Notes: generated from the letters alone by a model not told the origin. DNA of 64,000 nt from Ligula intestinalis (GCA_036362985.1 JAYGXS010000008.1:13941366-14005365), one strand, 5' to 3'; positions 1 through 10,233 are shown, numbered from the stretch's first letter. Translations and numbers: made by a program.

Positions 1-934
1 TCCAATATTTTTCAGAACGTAGATAAGTCCTCCTGAAGGTGGTTAAGGGCGATGATATTGGGCAAGCGAAGTATATTCTTAATACCAACAGACTACAAGA
101 GCGTCCTGTAGTCCTAAATCGCGAAAAAATCTAATTGCCTCGGAGGCTGAAAATGGTGGTCAAATTTGAAACACATCTTATTTATGTAGTCCGAAATTTT
201 TTGTTAAAACGACACCGGTTCCTTTATCAGGTGTAGTGACCAGGATGTTTTGTGTTCCGTCGCAGTTCTTTTAACTTTTCTGGGTGCGCTTTTGTCAATA
301 ATCCTCGGTTTGTAAATCTCTTGTTCAGATACTGGTAACTGCAGCTCACTAGTTTTGATTAAAAGTGTTGGACACTTTCTGCAGAACTGGGCATTAAATC
401 ATAAGTTTGGTTGCAAAGATTCTCAAACTGGGTTTCTAGTTCTAACTGATCGACCTTTCGAGTAGGTATGCAGAACGTTGGACGCACAGATAATGCCTCA
501 AGTAACGTTTTATCAAGCGTCATCGAGGTGTATTTGTGAACGAATCTAGCTAGATCTTTGGGTAGCCTTGCTTGTGGCTTCCTTTATTGCACTCTTTGTA
601 AGAGTGACGCCCTCTTTGTGTCCACACGTTTCGTTCCTATAGTCTGCATGAAGCTGATGAATTCTTTTGTCTCTTCGTCTATCAGGCTGTCTAGAACGGC
701 AGAGCGTTGGCATACGCGACACTCTATTGCTCAAATCTTTATGTGAGTGCTTTCCCGCTGGCTCTTAGCATATCGCCTCAAAGTTTCAGTGGTTATAACC
801 ATCCGAGTACGCCGTAGCGCTCTCCAGTAGTCCCTTGGATATTCGTTCCTCTCAATGCAGCCCTGAATAAACTTAGCCAATACTCTCTCCTCGGCAGGTT
901 TGATGTTGAAACGCAGGTACCCATTGAGTGTCAC
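1..934 (-). mobile_element. Penelope-like element, family 1, N-terminal half (decayed)
   Basis: Read on the minus strand from 934 leftwards, the translation matches the N-terminal part of a PLE polyprotein and runs off the left edge. The first block (about 934-731) has a CIERNEYPRDYWRALRRTRM-type segment that is clearly homologous to the start of the family-1 copy at 42043. About 545-365 contains LEALSVRPTFC followed by LELETQFENL, again matching 42520-42610. About 240-200 encodes PDKGTGVVL, the motif that precedes the reverse transcriptase fingers in PLEs. Frames shift between these blocks and stops are present, so this is a dead copy. Homology is seen directly between copies in this window; the family name comes from knowledge of PLE proteins. 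Confidence 0.75.
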
Positions 935-955
935 CGAGTAACGCCGAGGGATCCT

Positions 956-2520
956 TTGATTTTTTTAAGGTTGCAAAAATTCCCATCACAGAAATCCGAA
1001 GAGCAGTTGGCGAGCAAAAGTATACTTTCAATAAATAATCAGCAAGCCGTTACATTTATTACCAAAAATATGGCTGCAAAACAACCAAACCCACAACACT
1101 TATTGTGGCAAAACTCAAGCTATTGCAGCATCACCTGGCACCACGGAGCTATCAAGGCACGTTTGAATTTATCGACGACATCAAAGATGTGAACTTAAAC
1201 GGCAAGAGGATGCTCTCCCTAGACGTCTCTTTGCTGTTTAAAAACGTCCCGGTTACCGAGACAATCGAATACATCTGCGAATTCCAATTGAGCAATCAAC
1301 TAGCAATAGAAATACTGACAAATTCACTGAAGGAACTACTACTGAAGTGCACACTAAATTTGCAGTTCCTTTTTGACAGCCAAATATACAGACAAATAGA
1401 TAGCGTTGCCATGGGCTAGCCTCTGAGACCTTTCCTGGCTGACATATTCATGGGTCAGCTGGAGAAATTTCGACTAAACGATCGGATCCACAAGTTAAAG
1501 CACTACGGTCGCTACGTGGATGATATCTTCGTGATGGCCACAGCCGAAACCGATGAAGGCGCACTCTTAAACGCAGTCAGTCAAGCCCATCCGTCCATGC
1601 ACTTCACGTTGGAGATGGAAAGAGCAGGCTCGTTCCCATTCCTGGACGTCCTCCTAAGTCTTAGACCTAACGGTAGCGGCCGAAGGAGCCTGTATAGAAA
1701 GAAAACCTGGTCTGGACAATATACAAAGTTTAACAGTTTCATACCCCTCCAATAGAAGCGAAATCTAGTTCGCTGCTTTAAGCAAAGAGCAAGAAAAATG
1801 TGCTTAGAAAACACTATTGAAGAGGAACTCAAGAAACTCCAGGGCTAACTCCGTGAGAACAGATATCCTGAGAGATTTAATACCAAGAATATGGCTGCCA
1901 AAGAAATAAAACCCACAAAACTTACTGTGGAGAGGAAAACCTTATTTCTCAAAGTGCCCTTTCGAGGAGACGCTGCAAGTGAACTCCTAAAAAGACGCCT
2001 TGACGAGGCCGTGTCACGAGCCTTCCCGGCAGCGAGAGTTCGGGTGCTTTTCTCAACTAACCTGGTCTTACATGGGGAAGGCAAGGACAGGTTACCGACT
2101 CAGACCACCTCCATGTGCATCTACTTCTTTGCTTGCTCCTGCGGAGCAGGTTATATTTGTCGCACGATTCGGCGCCTATCCAAAAGAATCAAGGAACGCC
2201 TCGCGCAATGGCTAAGGAAAGGTGAAGTAAATACCCCCAGGACCATCAACAGCTCTATGCTCGCGCACATGGTGGATTTCGGACATCAGATGGACCCCAA
2301 CGAAGCCTTCAGGGTGATTTAAAAGGTCCCACTCAACCACCCTAAGTCACTGGGTCAGTGCTTGCTAGCAACAGCAGAATCAACTGCTATCCGGTTAAGG
2401 AAGCCAATTTTATGCGTGCAAAAGAACCTGCTGCAAGCTCAAAGCTTAGTATGGCCAACGACGACTCGACCGCAGTGATCGAGTCGTCGTCTTCTTAAGA
2501 AGAGAGTATCAGTGCCAAAA
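956..2520 (+). mobile_element. Penelope-like element, family 1: reverse transcriptase and GIY-YIG endonuclease, broken
   Basis: PLEs encode a telomerase-like reverse transcriptase joined to a GIY-YIG nuclease. Here 1105-1419 carries the finger/palm segment with MLSLDVSLLFKNVP (motif A, Asp present). 1450-1755 carries the palm motif RYVDDIFV at about 1510-1535 and FPFLDVLL. 1891-2322 carries the GIY-YIG domain, with CSCGAGYICRT and SKRIKERL at about 2130-2200, followed by the family tail (VPLNHPKSL, LLATAES) to about 2480. Stops at 1417-1419 and 1753-1755 and frame changes make it a pseudogene. YIC stands where YIG is usual. About 1045-1105 is a partial duplicate of 1866-1925 (NTKNMAAK region), so the left end is rearranged. 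It lies head to head with the minus-strand copy at 1-934. Confidence 0.85.
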
Positions 2521-2639
2521 AGAACCTAATTTCAGTCCGGCAGGGTTAAAAAGCTAAGTTAAATTGCTCCCCAGCCCCTTTACCGTTAAGATTCACGTCA
2601 AAACGTTGCGTGACATCCAACACGAACACGTACAAGATA

Positions 2640-2886
2640 AGAGAAACTCACCTCTTTGCTCTAACAAACTGTCCAATCAGCACAACCTGGTCAAGGTCAT
2701 GTGAAGTCATGCAGGCAGTAAGTTGCCAAGGCGGTGGCCGGTGAATTGTTGCTGATAGTCAAAGGCCTCGCTAACGCCCATTCGTTAGTGGTTAGGGAAT
2801 GTAACCACTGGCTGGCCGGAAAGTGAACCACCGTACTTAAAGGCTCCACAAGACACAGTAAGAGTAAAAAACACAGGCGTAAAAGG
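2640..2886 (+). promoter_or_regulatory. 5' flank shared with GPCR C
   Basis: This stretch aligns with 36090-36320 in front of the other intact receptor gene, including an ACTGGCTGGCCGGAAAGTG block and the last 60 bases before the ATG. A TTAAAGG box lies at 2837-2843, 50 bases before the start codon, at the same distance as in GPCR C. It may be core promoter or leader sequence. Duplication alone could explain the similarity, so the regulatory role is inferred. Confidence 0.35.
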
Positions 2887-3951
2887 ATGCTTGACAGCCT
2901 CGAGTCGAAAACCTTTTGGAAGTGCATTGACCGCACAAACTGGCCAGATTTTATTGATATTGGTGACTTCATCTTCGATGCCACAGGCATCTTGCTCACC
3001 ACCCTGACGCTGATCCTACTCCTCAAAGAGCATGCCGGCCCCAGGATCAGTCTTATCCTACTACGCGGCATGCTTGCCTGCTTGCTGCTCTCAGGCATTG
3101 TGAATTTTATGCATGACGCCTATCCATATCCTATTCGGACACCGAGTTACAACTTTAACCGTGTCATCTGTCTTTTCTGGAAAAGCCGTTTCTTCTACTG
3201 GATCTTCAGCGTTATGGGGGATCTCTTTTTGATGCTCTTCGCGGTTGACCGCATAATAACGCTGGCGCAGATGGACCACTTGCGAATAACGCTGCCTGAA
3301 TATCGCACCTACACCTATGTGGCATTTGCCGTGGTTTGGGCCCTGCTTCTCTCGCTCCCTCAGCTGCTGAAAGTGAATCTGCAGGGCGACCAATGTGAGT
3401 GTGCCCCTAGCCAAGTGACTATCCCCTTTCTCTCGCTCGTGTACGCCCACGTATTCCTCTGGTTCAGTTTTTTGGTGTTTCAGAGTAGCCTCTTTATTTT
3501 CATTTCTACCCAGCTAATTCGCTGGAAACTGCGTAGACTGCCAGCCAATCACACCTGGCGCACGGAGGATGACCTTAAAGGACTGACCTTGAAGCAGCCA
3601 GTGGGCACTCGCCAACAGAAGCAGAAGACGGTGAAGAAGGAAAGCGGCACCGGGAGTAAGGTCAAAAGCCACAAATTGTCATCTGCCTCTCTCTGCATCT
3701 TTCCCTTGACGCTGAGCTATATAATTTGCAATTGTTATGACTCGACCTATCAGTTTGTCAGTGCAGTTGGATTGAAAGCCTATATAATCGGCAGCCAAGG
3801 AGAAAGAATTGGCAGGTGGCTAATCGTGCTTCACTCAACGACAGTACCGCTCATTCTCTTCTTCTACATTCCTTCATTGCGGGTCTACCTGAAAAGATTG
3901 TCGAAGAAGGCTTTCAAAAAAAAGAAGGAGACCGACGCTACCATTCCCTAG
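2887..3951 (+). CDS. Rhodopsin-like G-protein-coupled receptor, copy A (intact, single exon)
   Basis: The 354-residue product reads as a seven-helix membrane receptor. Helices fall at about 27-46, 54-74, 95-120, 143-163, 180-208, 268-290 and 311-331. Cys95 at the top of helix 3 and Cys170/Cys172 in extracellular loop 2 can form the usual disulphide. Asp121-Arg122-Ile123 ends helix 3 where class A receptors have DRY. Helix 7 has Val-Pro (320-321) where NPxxY is usual. The basic loop 3 (about 240-265) and Lys-rich tail (336-347) are cytoplasmic by charge. The start at 2887 is chosen because it aligns with copy C and an in-frame TGA lies just upstream. There is no intron. The ligand is unknown; I take it to be a lineage-specific orphan receptor family of flatworms, which is an inference. 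Confidence 0.85.
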   Translation: MLDSLESKTFWKCIDRTNWPDFIDIGDFIFDATGILLTTLTLILLLKEHAGPRISLILLRGMLACLLLSGIVNFMHDAYPYPIRTPSYNFNRVICLFWKSRFFYWIFSVMGDLFLMLFAVDRIITLAQMDHLRITLPEYRTYTYVAFAVVWALLLSLPQLLKVNLQGDQCECAPSQVTIPFLSLVYAHVFLWFSFLVFQSSLFIFISTQLIRWKLRRLPANHTWRTEDDLKGLTLKQPVGTRQQKQKTVKKESGTGSKVKSHKLSSASLCIFPLTLSYIICNCYDSTYQFVSAVGLKAYIIGSQGERIGRWLIVLHSTTVPLILFFYIPSLRVYLKRLSKKAFKKKKETDATIP

Positions 3952-4080
3952 ACAGGGACACGCTGAGACACAACAGCTTGCTTATTCACATCTGCAGGGT
4001 TAATCGTGTATGCTTATAAATTGTGTTTTTGAATTGAATTTTCTTCCTCACTCGGGCTCAGAGCGTCGGTTGTCGAAGGT
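3952..4080 (+). other. 3' flank of GPCR A, shared with copies C and D
   Basis: The sequence around GCTTATAAATTGTG (4012-4025), followed by a T-rich stretch with TTTTCTTCCTCA and then a CGTCGGTTGTC block, recurs after copy C (37425-37505) and, on the minus strand, after copy D (29590-29530). It is likely 3' UTR inherited with the receptor duplications. The CGTCGGTTGTC end also resembles a block beside a SINE at 5090-5150, so that part may be repeat-derived. Confidence 0.5.
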
Positions 4081-4239
4081 TTCGTCTTATAATCCTCGCT
4101 AATAAGACAAGGAATATTGAAATGGCAAGGTCTTCTGTGGAGTTATCCGAACTCTCTTTGGTTATCTGTTGCACAACCTTATAGTTGGATTAATTATGTG
4201 ATCACATAATTCTTGAGGGTTTTGATTGACTGGGTTTCC

Positions 4240-4395
4240 CATTTACTCTAGAGAATGGTCATTTATGGTCGTCAGCATCTAGGCACAAGCAATCCAAGAT
4301 GGTTCAGCTTCTGAGGCTCGAACCCGCAAACGGTTTGTTAGAAGTTCAACACTGTAACCTTCTGAATCGCGGGCGCGTTGTCTCGCCGTTTCGCA
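4240..4395 (-). mobile_element. tRNA-derived SINE, decayed
   Basis: On the minus strand a tRNA-like head (CGGGTTCGAGCCTC as box B, near 4317-4330) is followed by a tail GCTGACGACCATAAATGACCATT, a diverged form of the tail shared by the other SINEs here. Box A is weak. Confidence 0.5.
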
Positions 4396-5085
4396 TCTAT
4401 ACAGTAGCTGCACTAACTCAAAAAATCAAAGTAGCTTTACTAGAAAATCTCCGGTAGGCAAAAACAGTCCAAGTGGCGTCCTCAAACCTCCTAAAACATT
4501 AAAGTTAACATCGTAATAAAAAGGAGGCATGCTGTGTTTTACCAAGTAATATTACGTTTAGAAGTAATAGTTATTGTGTTTTTAACTGGACGCTTATTCC
4601 TCTGTGGGATAAAGTGAACATCGGGTTCAACAATGTGGGATATGATGTGGTCTGGCCAGATAATAGGCGATTGAAAGTATCCCAACATTTACAAGCTTGT
4701 GGATAGTATAAGGCGTGGAAGGCCAGAGTGTTATGAATGATTTAATAAGGTTAGAAGGAGTAAAATAACAGTAATGGGTAAGGAACTCCCAGGCAAGTGC
4801 AGTCCTGGCACGAATGGGCCGAAGTCCAGAGGCACAGTCCGGCAATTAGATCACCGGGTCCGGACAACTACAACCGAATAGTAGATCGGTGGTTCCGGGA
4901 GGGACTGAGCGTTAACAACTCCCCTGCAGTATGCTCCTGACCTTGAAAAGACCAGACAGAGGGTGAATTCGTACGGAGCTTTTGACTATCGTGTCTTGCG
5001 CACGCGTGGTGGTCATGCCAGACATGACCTGTCCCCGCGGCGTTAGAGGAAAGCATGGCTAAGAATAAGAGTTCCCTACACCTCT
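4396..5085. other. No recognisable gene
   Basis: Both strands have only short open frames without recognisable motifs. I see no repeat shared with the rest of the window in this interval. Confidence 0.5.
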
Positions 5086-5089
5086 ATCG

Positions 5090-5292
5090 GACTTAGAGTG
5101 TCAATTGTAGAAGGGTTCGACCTATGTTTATCGCCTGTAAGAAAAGGGAGATGAGAACGGCCATTTCTGGCTAATTAACCGCTTTCAGCCAGTCATACCC
5201 AATCTCAGGTGGTGCACCATACGAGGCTCGGACCCGTGACTGGTTGGGCAAATGTCCAGCCATCTAGCCGTGGAGCCACGGGCTCGCTGATT
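5090..5292 (-). mobile_element. tRNA-derived SINE
   Basis: Minus-strand box A (GTGGCTCCACGGCTAGATGG, near 5265-5278) and box B (GGGTCCGAGCC, near 5223-5234) form a tRNA-like head. It is followed by the common tail TTAGCCAGAAATGGCC (5160-5180) and a TCAATTGTAGAAGG-type end. Its RNA would be transcribed by polymerase III and moved by a LINE enzyme, as known for this class. Confidence 0.65.
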
Positions 5293-5309
5293 GACTAATG
5301 GCGGCCAAG

Positions 5310-7388
5310 TATCGAAAAAATTGCCACCACTGGAACAAGCGTTTTATTTTCCTGAGGTTTCCGATTCCGTCGAGAATCCTTAATCATAGGTAATGTTAGA
5401 ATAGTCTGAGCCATGCGCAGATTAGGGTGAAACATGCACAGATTGTACGGTATTTGTAGTTCGTATCGGTCATCCGTGTGTCTACTATAATTATCCGTAT
5501 ATCTCCCGCAGTCAGCGCTTGAGGTCTTAATTGATGTGGTGATGGCTTGACACTTCGCGTTTGACTCATTAATGGCCACGATTTCCTTGTCCGTGTTCGA
5601 TGCGGGCTGGGAAACGGTGCGACAATTATGCTCGCTGTCATCCAAGTTGTTGCTGGGCCCGGACCTTCCCACGTGACTGATTCTCTTGCTCAGGCAATTT
5701 CTCAGTGCGCAATAGGGAAACGCCAACTCGTTGCGCTTATTGAGGGACTGGAGGCTCACGGCTAACGCTGTTCTCACCACTTGCGAGGATCTCGGCCTCG
5801 TCAAACTTGAAAATATGGTCGGGTCCCGTCGGGTGAGCTGCAGCCTGGGAGTCGGCCCTTATTTTCTCACCGCCGCTGCATGCTCGGCCCTTCGCGTCCG
5901 GAGTAATCTCTCGGTTTTTTTGACCTAGTTGCATTGTCCACAAATACACAAGATCCGGTAAACGACTCAAGCCATTTCCTGCCCTGGCAGTGGGTCTTTC
6001 AGCCTCATGACCCGGCGTCTGATGGTTGCTTTCGGCCTGTGTGCAACTCCAACTCCGAGTGGGTGAACAGACGGCTGACCGCTTCCGTTAGATTCTTCAC
6101 TTACGGAAGACCTCACCTATCTTTTGAGCCAGTTAGATGTGGTTTTTTCTCTCGTCTGCGTACGCACTGGTTGACAAAATTACGTGGTTAACCATTCGCT
6201 CTCAGTACACATAGAAGTTATTGTAATTCAACAAATTCGTCTTTCACTTCGCTGCAATGCGTCTCAACGCGCCAGCATGGTGTTTTACGCAGCTGAATTT
6301 GTGACCAATCGGGTGATTGCTGTTAAAGTTCAGGTAACTTTCCTGAACACTTTAGTTTTTAGGCCACCACCGTCTTGCAGCAAACGAGGACATCCAGGAA
6401 GGACAGCTGGTTGTTTTCTTCTTCCTCTGTCGTAAATTGAATGCCCGCGTAGATGGTGTGTAGATTTTTCTTGAATGTCCACACCTGACTCCGCTCAATT
6501 ATAACGAAGGTTTCGTCCACATACCGAGTCCAGAATTTAGGTTTGTGGTGTCGGAAAACCAGCTTCTCCAATCGTTGCAGGACCGCCTCTGCTATGAGTT
6601 CGGAAATGGGTGAACCCATGGGCGTGCCTTTCACTTGCTCGTAGATAGCTCCGTTGAAGCTTGAGCACGTCTCGAGACAGTGTTTTACGAGCTGGAGGAT
6701 TTGGGCGTGCTCAAGGCGATTCTCCGTTTTATCGTATTTCTCTCGTCAGAGTAAATATATAGTCTCGACTGCCGGGTCCTGTGGAATGGAAGTAAAATGG
6801 GACGTGACATTAAAGGAAACCATGATATCGTTTGGCAGGAGGCTTACTCCTTTAAGTTTCTCCAGAAATAGTGTTTTCGACCTGACTGTCGTGTCTGAAT
6901 TAGCAGTCAAGAATTTGGGTCACCCGAGCAGCGATTTTACTGGTCCGTAGGTTGGAGTTCCTTTGAGAGATACGATTGGCCGGAGGGGTGCACCCTCTTT
7001 GTGCACCTAGGGGAGACCATAGAAGCGGGCCAGGGCCGTTTCTTGCGCTCTAGCCATGCGTCGATCAATTGGTGATATTGCACCTGAGTTCTTCATTGCC
7101 AACAGCATTGTGTTGATCTCGCGTGTTAGCGTTTTTATGTGGTTGGATTTGCATAGGACGTAGGACTGACGATCGTCTAACAGAGTTTGAGGTTTGTGAA
7201 TGTAGTCTGTCTTGTCCAATACGACAGTGGACTGTCCCTTGTTCGCCGGCACGATAACGAGATCAATTTCAGCTCTGAGTTCTTTAACTGCCTTACGTTC
7301 GACTTTGGAGAGAGCGTCGCGTGGTTGATGTGGCATAAGGAGAGACTTCACCTGGTGCCATATCAGGTTCTTCGTTTCACCTTCATCT
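5310..7388 (-). mobile_element. Penelope-like element, family 2, 5'-truncated copy with dead active site
   Basis: Read right to left, one main frame carries LVIVPANKGQSTVVLDKTDY (about 7265-7205), ARFYGLP then VHKEGAPLRPIVSLKGTPTYG (7030-6935), SFNVTSHFTSIP (motif A, about 6815-6780), KGTPMGSPISEL (6634-6600), RYVDETFVI (about 6525-6500) and NNQLSFLDVL. A GIY-YIG C-terminal piece (TGPDHIFKFDEAEIL) lies at about 5840-5790, and a hammerhead-like motif lies near the 3' end (5351-5390). In-frame stops occur at 7007-7009 and near 6923. Motif A has Asn for Asp and the catalytic YVDD reads YVDE, so the enzyme is dead. The N-terminal part is missing and the copy abuts an inverted PLE end at about 7377. 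Confidence 0.85.
5351..5390 (-). ncRNA. PLE-associated hammerhead-like motif 1 (degenerate)
   Basis: On the minus strand TGATTAA is followed by a stem (GGATTC/GGAATC) and GAAAC, but the next bases are CTC, where most copies here have GTC. It lies about 350 bases downstream of the family-2 GIY-YIG region on the same strand. Confidence 0.4.
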
Positions 7389-7545
7389 GTGCATGGCTCC
7401 GAGTATCCTACCATTACTTATGATTAAGGATTCCCGACGGAATCCAAAACGTCAGGAAAATAAAACCCTCGTTCCCGTGGTCGCATCTTCTTCTTCTGAA
7501 CTGCTTCCCGGAACTCGCATCTACACTTCTATTGGCAAAATTGCC
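7377..7545 (+). mobile_element. Inverted family-2 PLE end fused to the truncated copy
   Basis: From CACCTTCATCTGTGCATGG onward this matches the 3' ends at 5390-5430 (minus) and 33050-33190 (plus), including the hammerhead-like motif and the following AATAAAAC...CGCATCTTCTTCTTCTG flank. Its orientation is opposite to the PLE body at its left, a head-to-head arrangement that is a known structural habit of PLEs. Confidence 0.65.
7417..7456 (+). ncRNA. PLE-associated hammerhead-like motif 2 (degenerate)
   Basis: TGATTAA, a stem (GGATTCC/GGAATCC) and CAAAACGTCAGG. The core GAAA is changed to AAAA, so self-cleavage is unlikely. Confidence 0.4.
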
Positions 7546-7679
7546 ATTATAGCCCCTACCTGGTCTTTGATGGTCATCTTTTCATGTGCTTACACTGATA
7601 TTCGTTGTGGGGCTGCTTGGGGTCTTGAGAGTGATTTCCATGAGCGGCCGCGTCGTGATAATCACCCATACCGGAAGCA

Positions 7680-7905
7680 AGGCGAGCCGAGAATGGATTG
7701 AAGCCTAGTCCTCGGGCTGGAACTTCATTTATCTGTCTATCGACCTGGCGCTAATATAGAGAACCCTGCACAGTCACCTCTGTGCTTGTATCAGGGCTCC
7801 TTAAGTGGATTGTTGAAGCTGCTATCTCAGATGATAGAATCCTACAGGACTTCGAAAGTTCAGAATAATAAACCAATTTATTCTGTGCTCGTTGCTTGGC
7901 TGCCT
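7680..7905 (+). repeat. Dispersed repeat, copy 1
   Basis: This stretch aligns with 9443-9665 at clearly recognisable but diverged identity. Shared blocks are GAATGGATTGAAG, a CTATCGACCTGGCGCT-like block, GTGCAGTCAC-like blocks, GCTGCTATCTC, and AATAATAA before the end. No coding sequence is evident. It may be another short nonautonomous element. Confidence 0.55.
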
Positions 7906-9030
7906 GGTTGCCCGTGCGCATGACTCAGCTGGTATGGCTCGATGTGGCGTCTGTTATCCCGTGACCTTTTCACCATAGGCCACGAACGCATTGCGGTGCC
8001 CATCTCCGTAATAGTCACCGCTTTTGAGAAGTTAACCTTTCATCACTCCTGTTGTAACGGTAGTCAAAGCCGAGATGTCACCACCTAATTACGTCTTGTG
8101 CGAGCCCCTAAGGAAGAAGACGACAAGAAGAGCTCAAAAGCAGAAGTCTTAGAGCGTAGTTGGTACAAACGCGTGTAAAACAATGTCCATTGGGCCAATA
8201 AACTTATGTCTTGGCGTGGGTAGCGACACAATTGGCTTTTGACTCAGTGGCTGGCTGCAGCTTAAATTTTAACTTATTGATTGATTGACTGCCAGTATGC
8301 ATTCGACGAGTGTAGACCGACTGAGAGCCTGCCATGAGCACGCTCGTTACCTGTATGCTAGCTCCAAGCTAACTGTCCGTTTAGCTCCTCCTACCATTTC
8401 CCTCTTTGGATCCACGATGCATTTTTTCGGTGGTCGTGTTTTTCTGAGGCTTTTGTGGACGGGTGGTGGTTTTGGCTTTGCGTCGACTTTGGAAGTCGGG
8501 ACCTCAAAGGTATCACATAGTACATCGAGGGCTATTTGGCCATATGTGCTGAATCTGCGTCAAGGCTGGTTCGCTTGTCGTTTGATTTTCTCCGTTGCTG
8601 GTTCTACCCCGAAGACAACACCTCTCGAACTCGTTGCTGAATGTTCACCTGGCCGCTAACGGAACGCATCCATCCCATTTCTCGACTTGCTGACAGTGCC
8701 TTCTGCGCAGTAAGTGAGTACCTGGAACATCTGGCGGATAAACGTGTAGCCAATTCAAATGCAGGAAGAATGACCAGCAGACTAGCAGGCGTTTCAAAGT
8801 GTTGACGTATTGTATTCCTGATTATATTATTTTAGATAGTACATCTTAATTATTTAAAAAAGGATATAGTGGTAAGGAAGTCATTTACTTCAAATTACCT
8901 GCGGTCCACCTTACCGTTCTGGAGTTATTTTAGTAAAGTCCGTGGTGCGAAACGCCGCACGCAGATTTGATTTACATGGGAAATAAGTAACGAGTGTTTT
9001 CTACGAGATTTTTGGAAATTTCACGAAATT
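7906..9030. other. No recognisable gene
   Basis: Open frames here (the longest at 8285-8659, plus) have no recognisable domain and no counterpart elsewhere in the window. A short A-rich stretch lies near 8820-8880. Confidence 0.45.
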
Positions 9031-9036
9031 TCCCGT

Positions 9037-9245
9037 ATTGGTGGATTCCATATGAGCGAAAAGTTGAGTGGGTAATATCGATCCAAGTGTGATTAAACTC
9101 ATGGCGTGAAGCGGGCGTTTGTAGCTTAGCGGTAGAGCGTTAGCCTCCGGCAAAGGCTTTCTCTGATGCGCGGGTTCAAATCCCGCCAAACGCCTAGAGT
9201 TTTTCACACTTGGGTCAACTCAAATTAAGCAAATCTGCCAAACCA
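9037..9245 (+). mobile_element. tRNA-like SINE with nearly complete cloverleaf (copy 1)
   Basis: A tRNA-like core at 9114-9194 can pair GGCGTTTG (9114-9121) with CAAACGCC (9187-9194). It has an anticodon-type stem AGCCT/AGGCT with loop CCGGCAA and a perfect T arm GCGGG/CCCGC (9170-9174 with 9182-9186). Box A is TAGCTTAGCGGTAGAGCG and box B is GGGTTCAAATCCC. Flanks on both sides (GGGTAATATCGATCCA before; TTTTTCACACTTGGGTCAACT after) recur in the copy at 53190-53410, so this is a repeat unit rather than a lone tRNA gene. The base before the anticodon is C instead of the invariant T, and the acceptor stem can reach 8 pairs. Confidence 0.75.
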
Positions 9246-9442
9246 ACATATACAAACATTAAATCACTTGCCAATATATTGCACGGTCATACCATATGTT
9301 GAATGGTTAAAATTATCCGCCACGTTCGTCCAGATGGGGTCTCTCTTCTGCGCACGGTTTCTGGCCGTGTTTGCAAGTTCGAACAAGAACTTACCCCACT
9401 CTCCCCCACTGAAACGGGCCACGTCTTAGTAGTTGCCCACGC

Positions 9443-9665
9443 TGACGAGCCGTGAATGGATTGAAGTCTAGACCTCGGACTGCAACTTAATCAATCTGTC
9501 TGTCGATCTAGCGCTGATGTGCAGAGTTCTGTGCAGTCACGCTGATGTATGTATCATGGAGCCTTATTTGGATTGTACCCCTTTTTCTGTTCAAGCTGCT
9601 ATCTCTGATGACGGACTCCCGCATGGCTTCCATAGCTTATAATAATAAGTCAATTTGTTCGGTGC
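9443..9665 (+). repeat. Dispersed repeat, copy 2
   Basis: Second copy of the repeat at 7680-7905, in the same orientation. It starts at GACGAGCCGTGAATGGATTGAA and ends at AATTTGTTCGGTGCTCG. Confidence 0.55.
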
Positions 9666-10233
9666 TCGAAGAAGCTGTTCTTTTCTTTGTTCAAACAAAT
9701 CAAGAACACGAACATTGCAATACCTTTAGGAAGGCGTTCATTGCTTTTCATCATATATAGCTCACTTTAAATTTTAATTAAGCCGCCGAAATCGTTTGAA
9801 GATTGAAATTTAATTCATAAGGTATAACTCAAAATTCAGAGTGTATACTACTACTACTACTTTATGAAAACAAAAAAACTGAAGTGTTTTTCGCTCACAG
9901 AGTTAAACTGCCGACTGTGCCTCACGTGATAGGCATTTGCGAGCCTCCAACTTGCCACCCAAGTTGTCATCTTAGACAATAACAATTAGCCTTTACTCCG
10001 TTCTTTCATCTCTTTGAGCAGTAAAGTCAAAGCCCACCCCCGTTGCCCCCCCCCGTGTTTTTCAAGACTTCCAAACAGTTTGCTTGTTGCATTGGTAAAA
10101 GCATAACTTACGCCCCATTGGCCAAAGCGCGCTGCAGAACAAACACTGGTTGTTTGGAAGCTCACGTGAATGATTTCTTTAAGTTGCAACACAAGCTCCA
10201 TCGGACAAAAGAGAGTGCACTCACGAGACAAGC
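9666..10233. other. Gap before GPCR B, no gene
   Basis: This gap contains a short CTA/ACT microsatellite at about 9847-9862 and otherwise only short frames. It does not clearly match the 5' flanks of GPCR A or C, so the shared upstream region seems to be missing from copy B. Confidence 0.45.

Noticed and set aside
8285..8659. 124-codon plus-strand frame
   Set aside because: No domain, no counterpart, and no splice or start context that supports it.
9114..9194. A genuine tRNA gene
   Set aside because: The flanks are repeated with the core at 53190-53410, the base before the anticodon is wrong, and an extra acceptor pair suggests a SINE.
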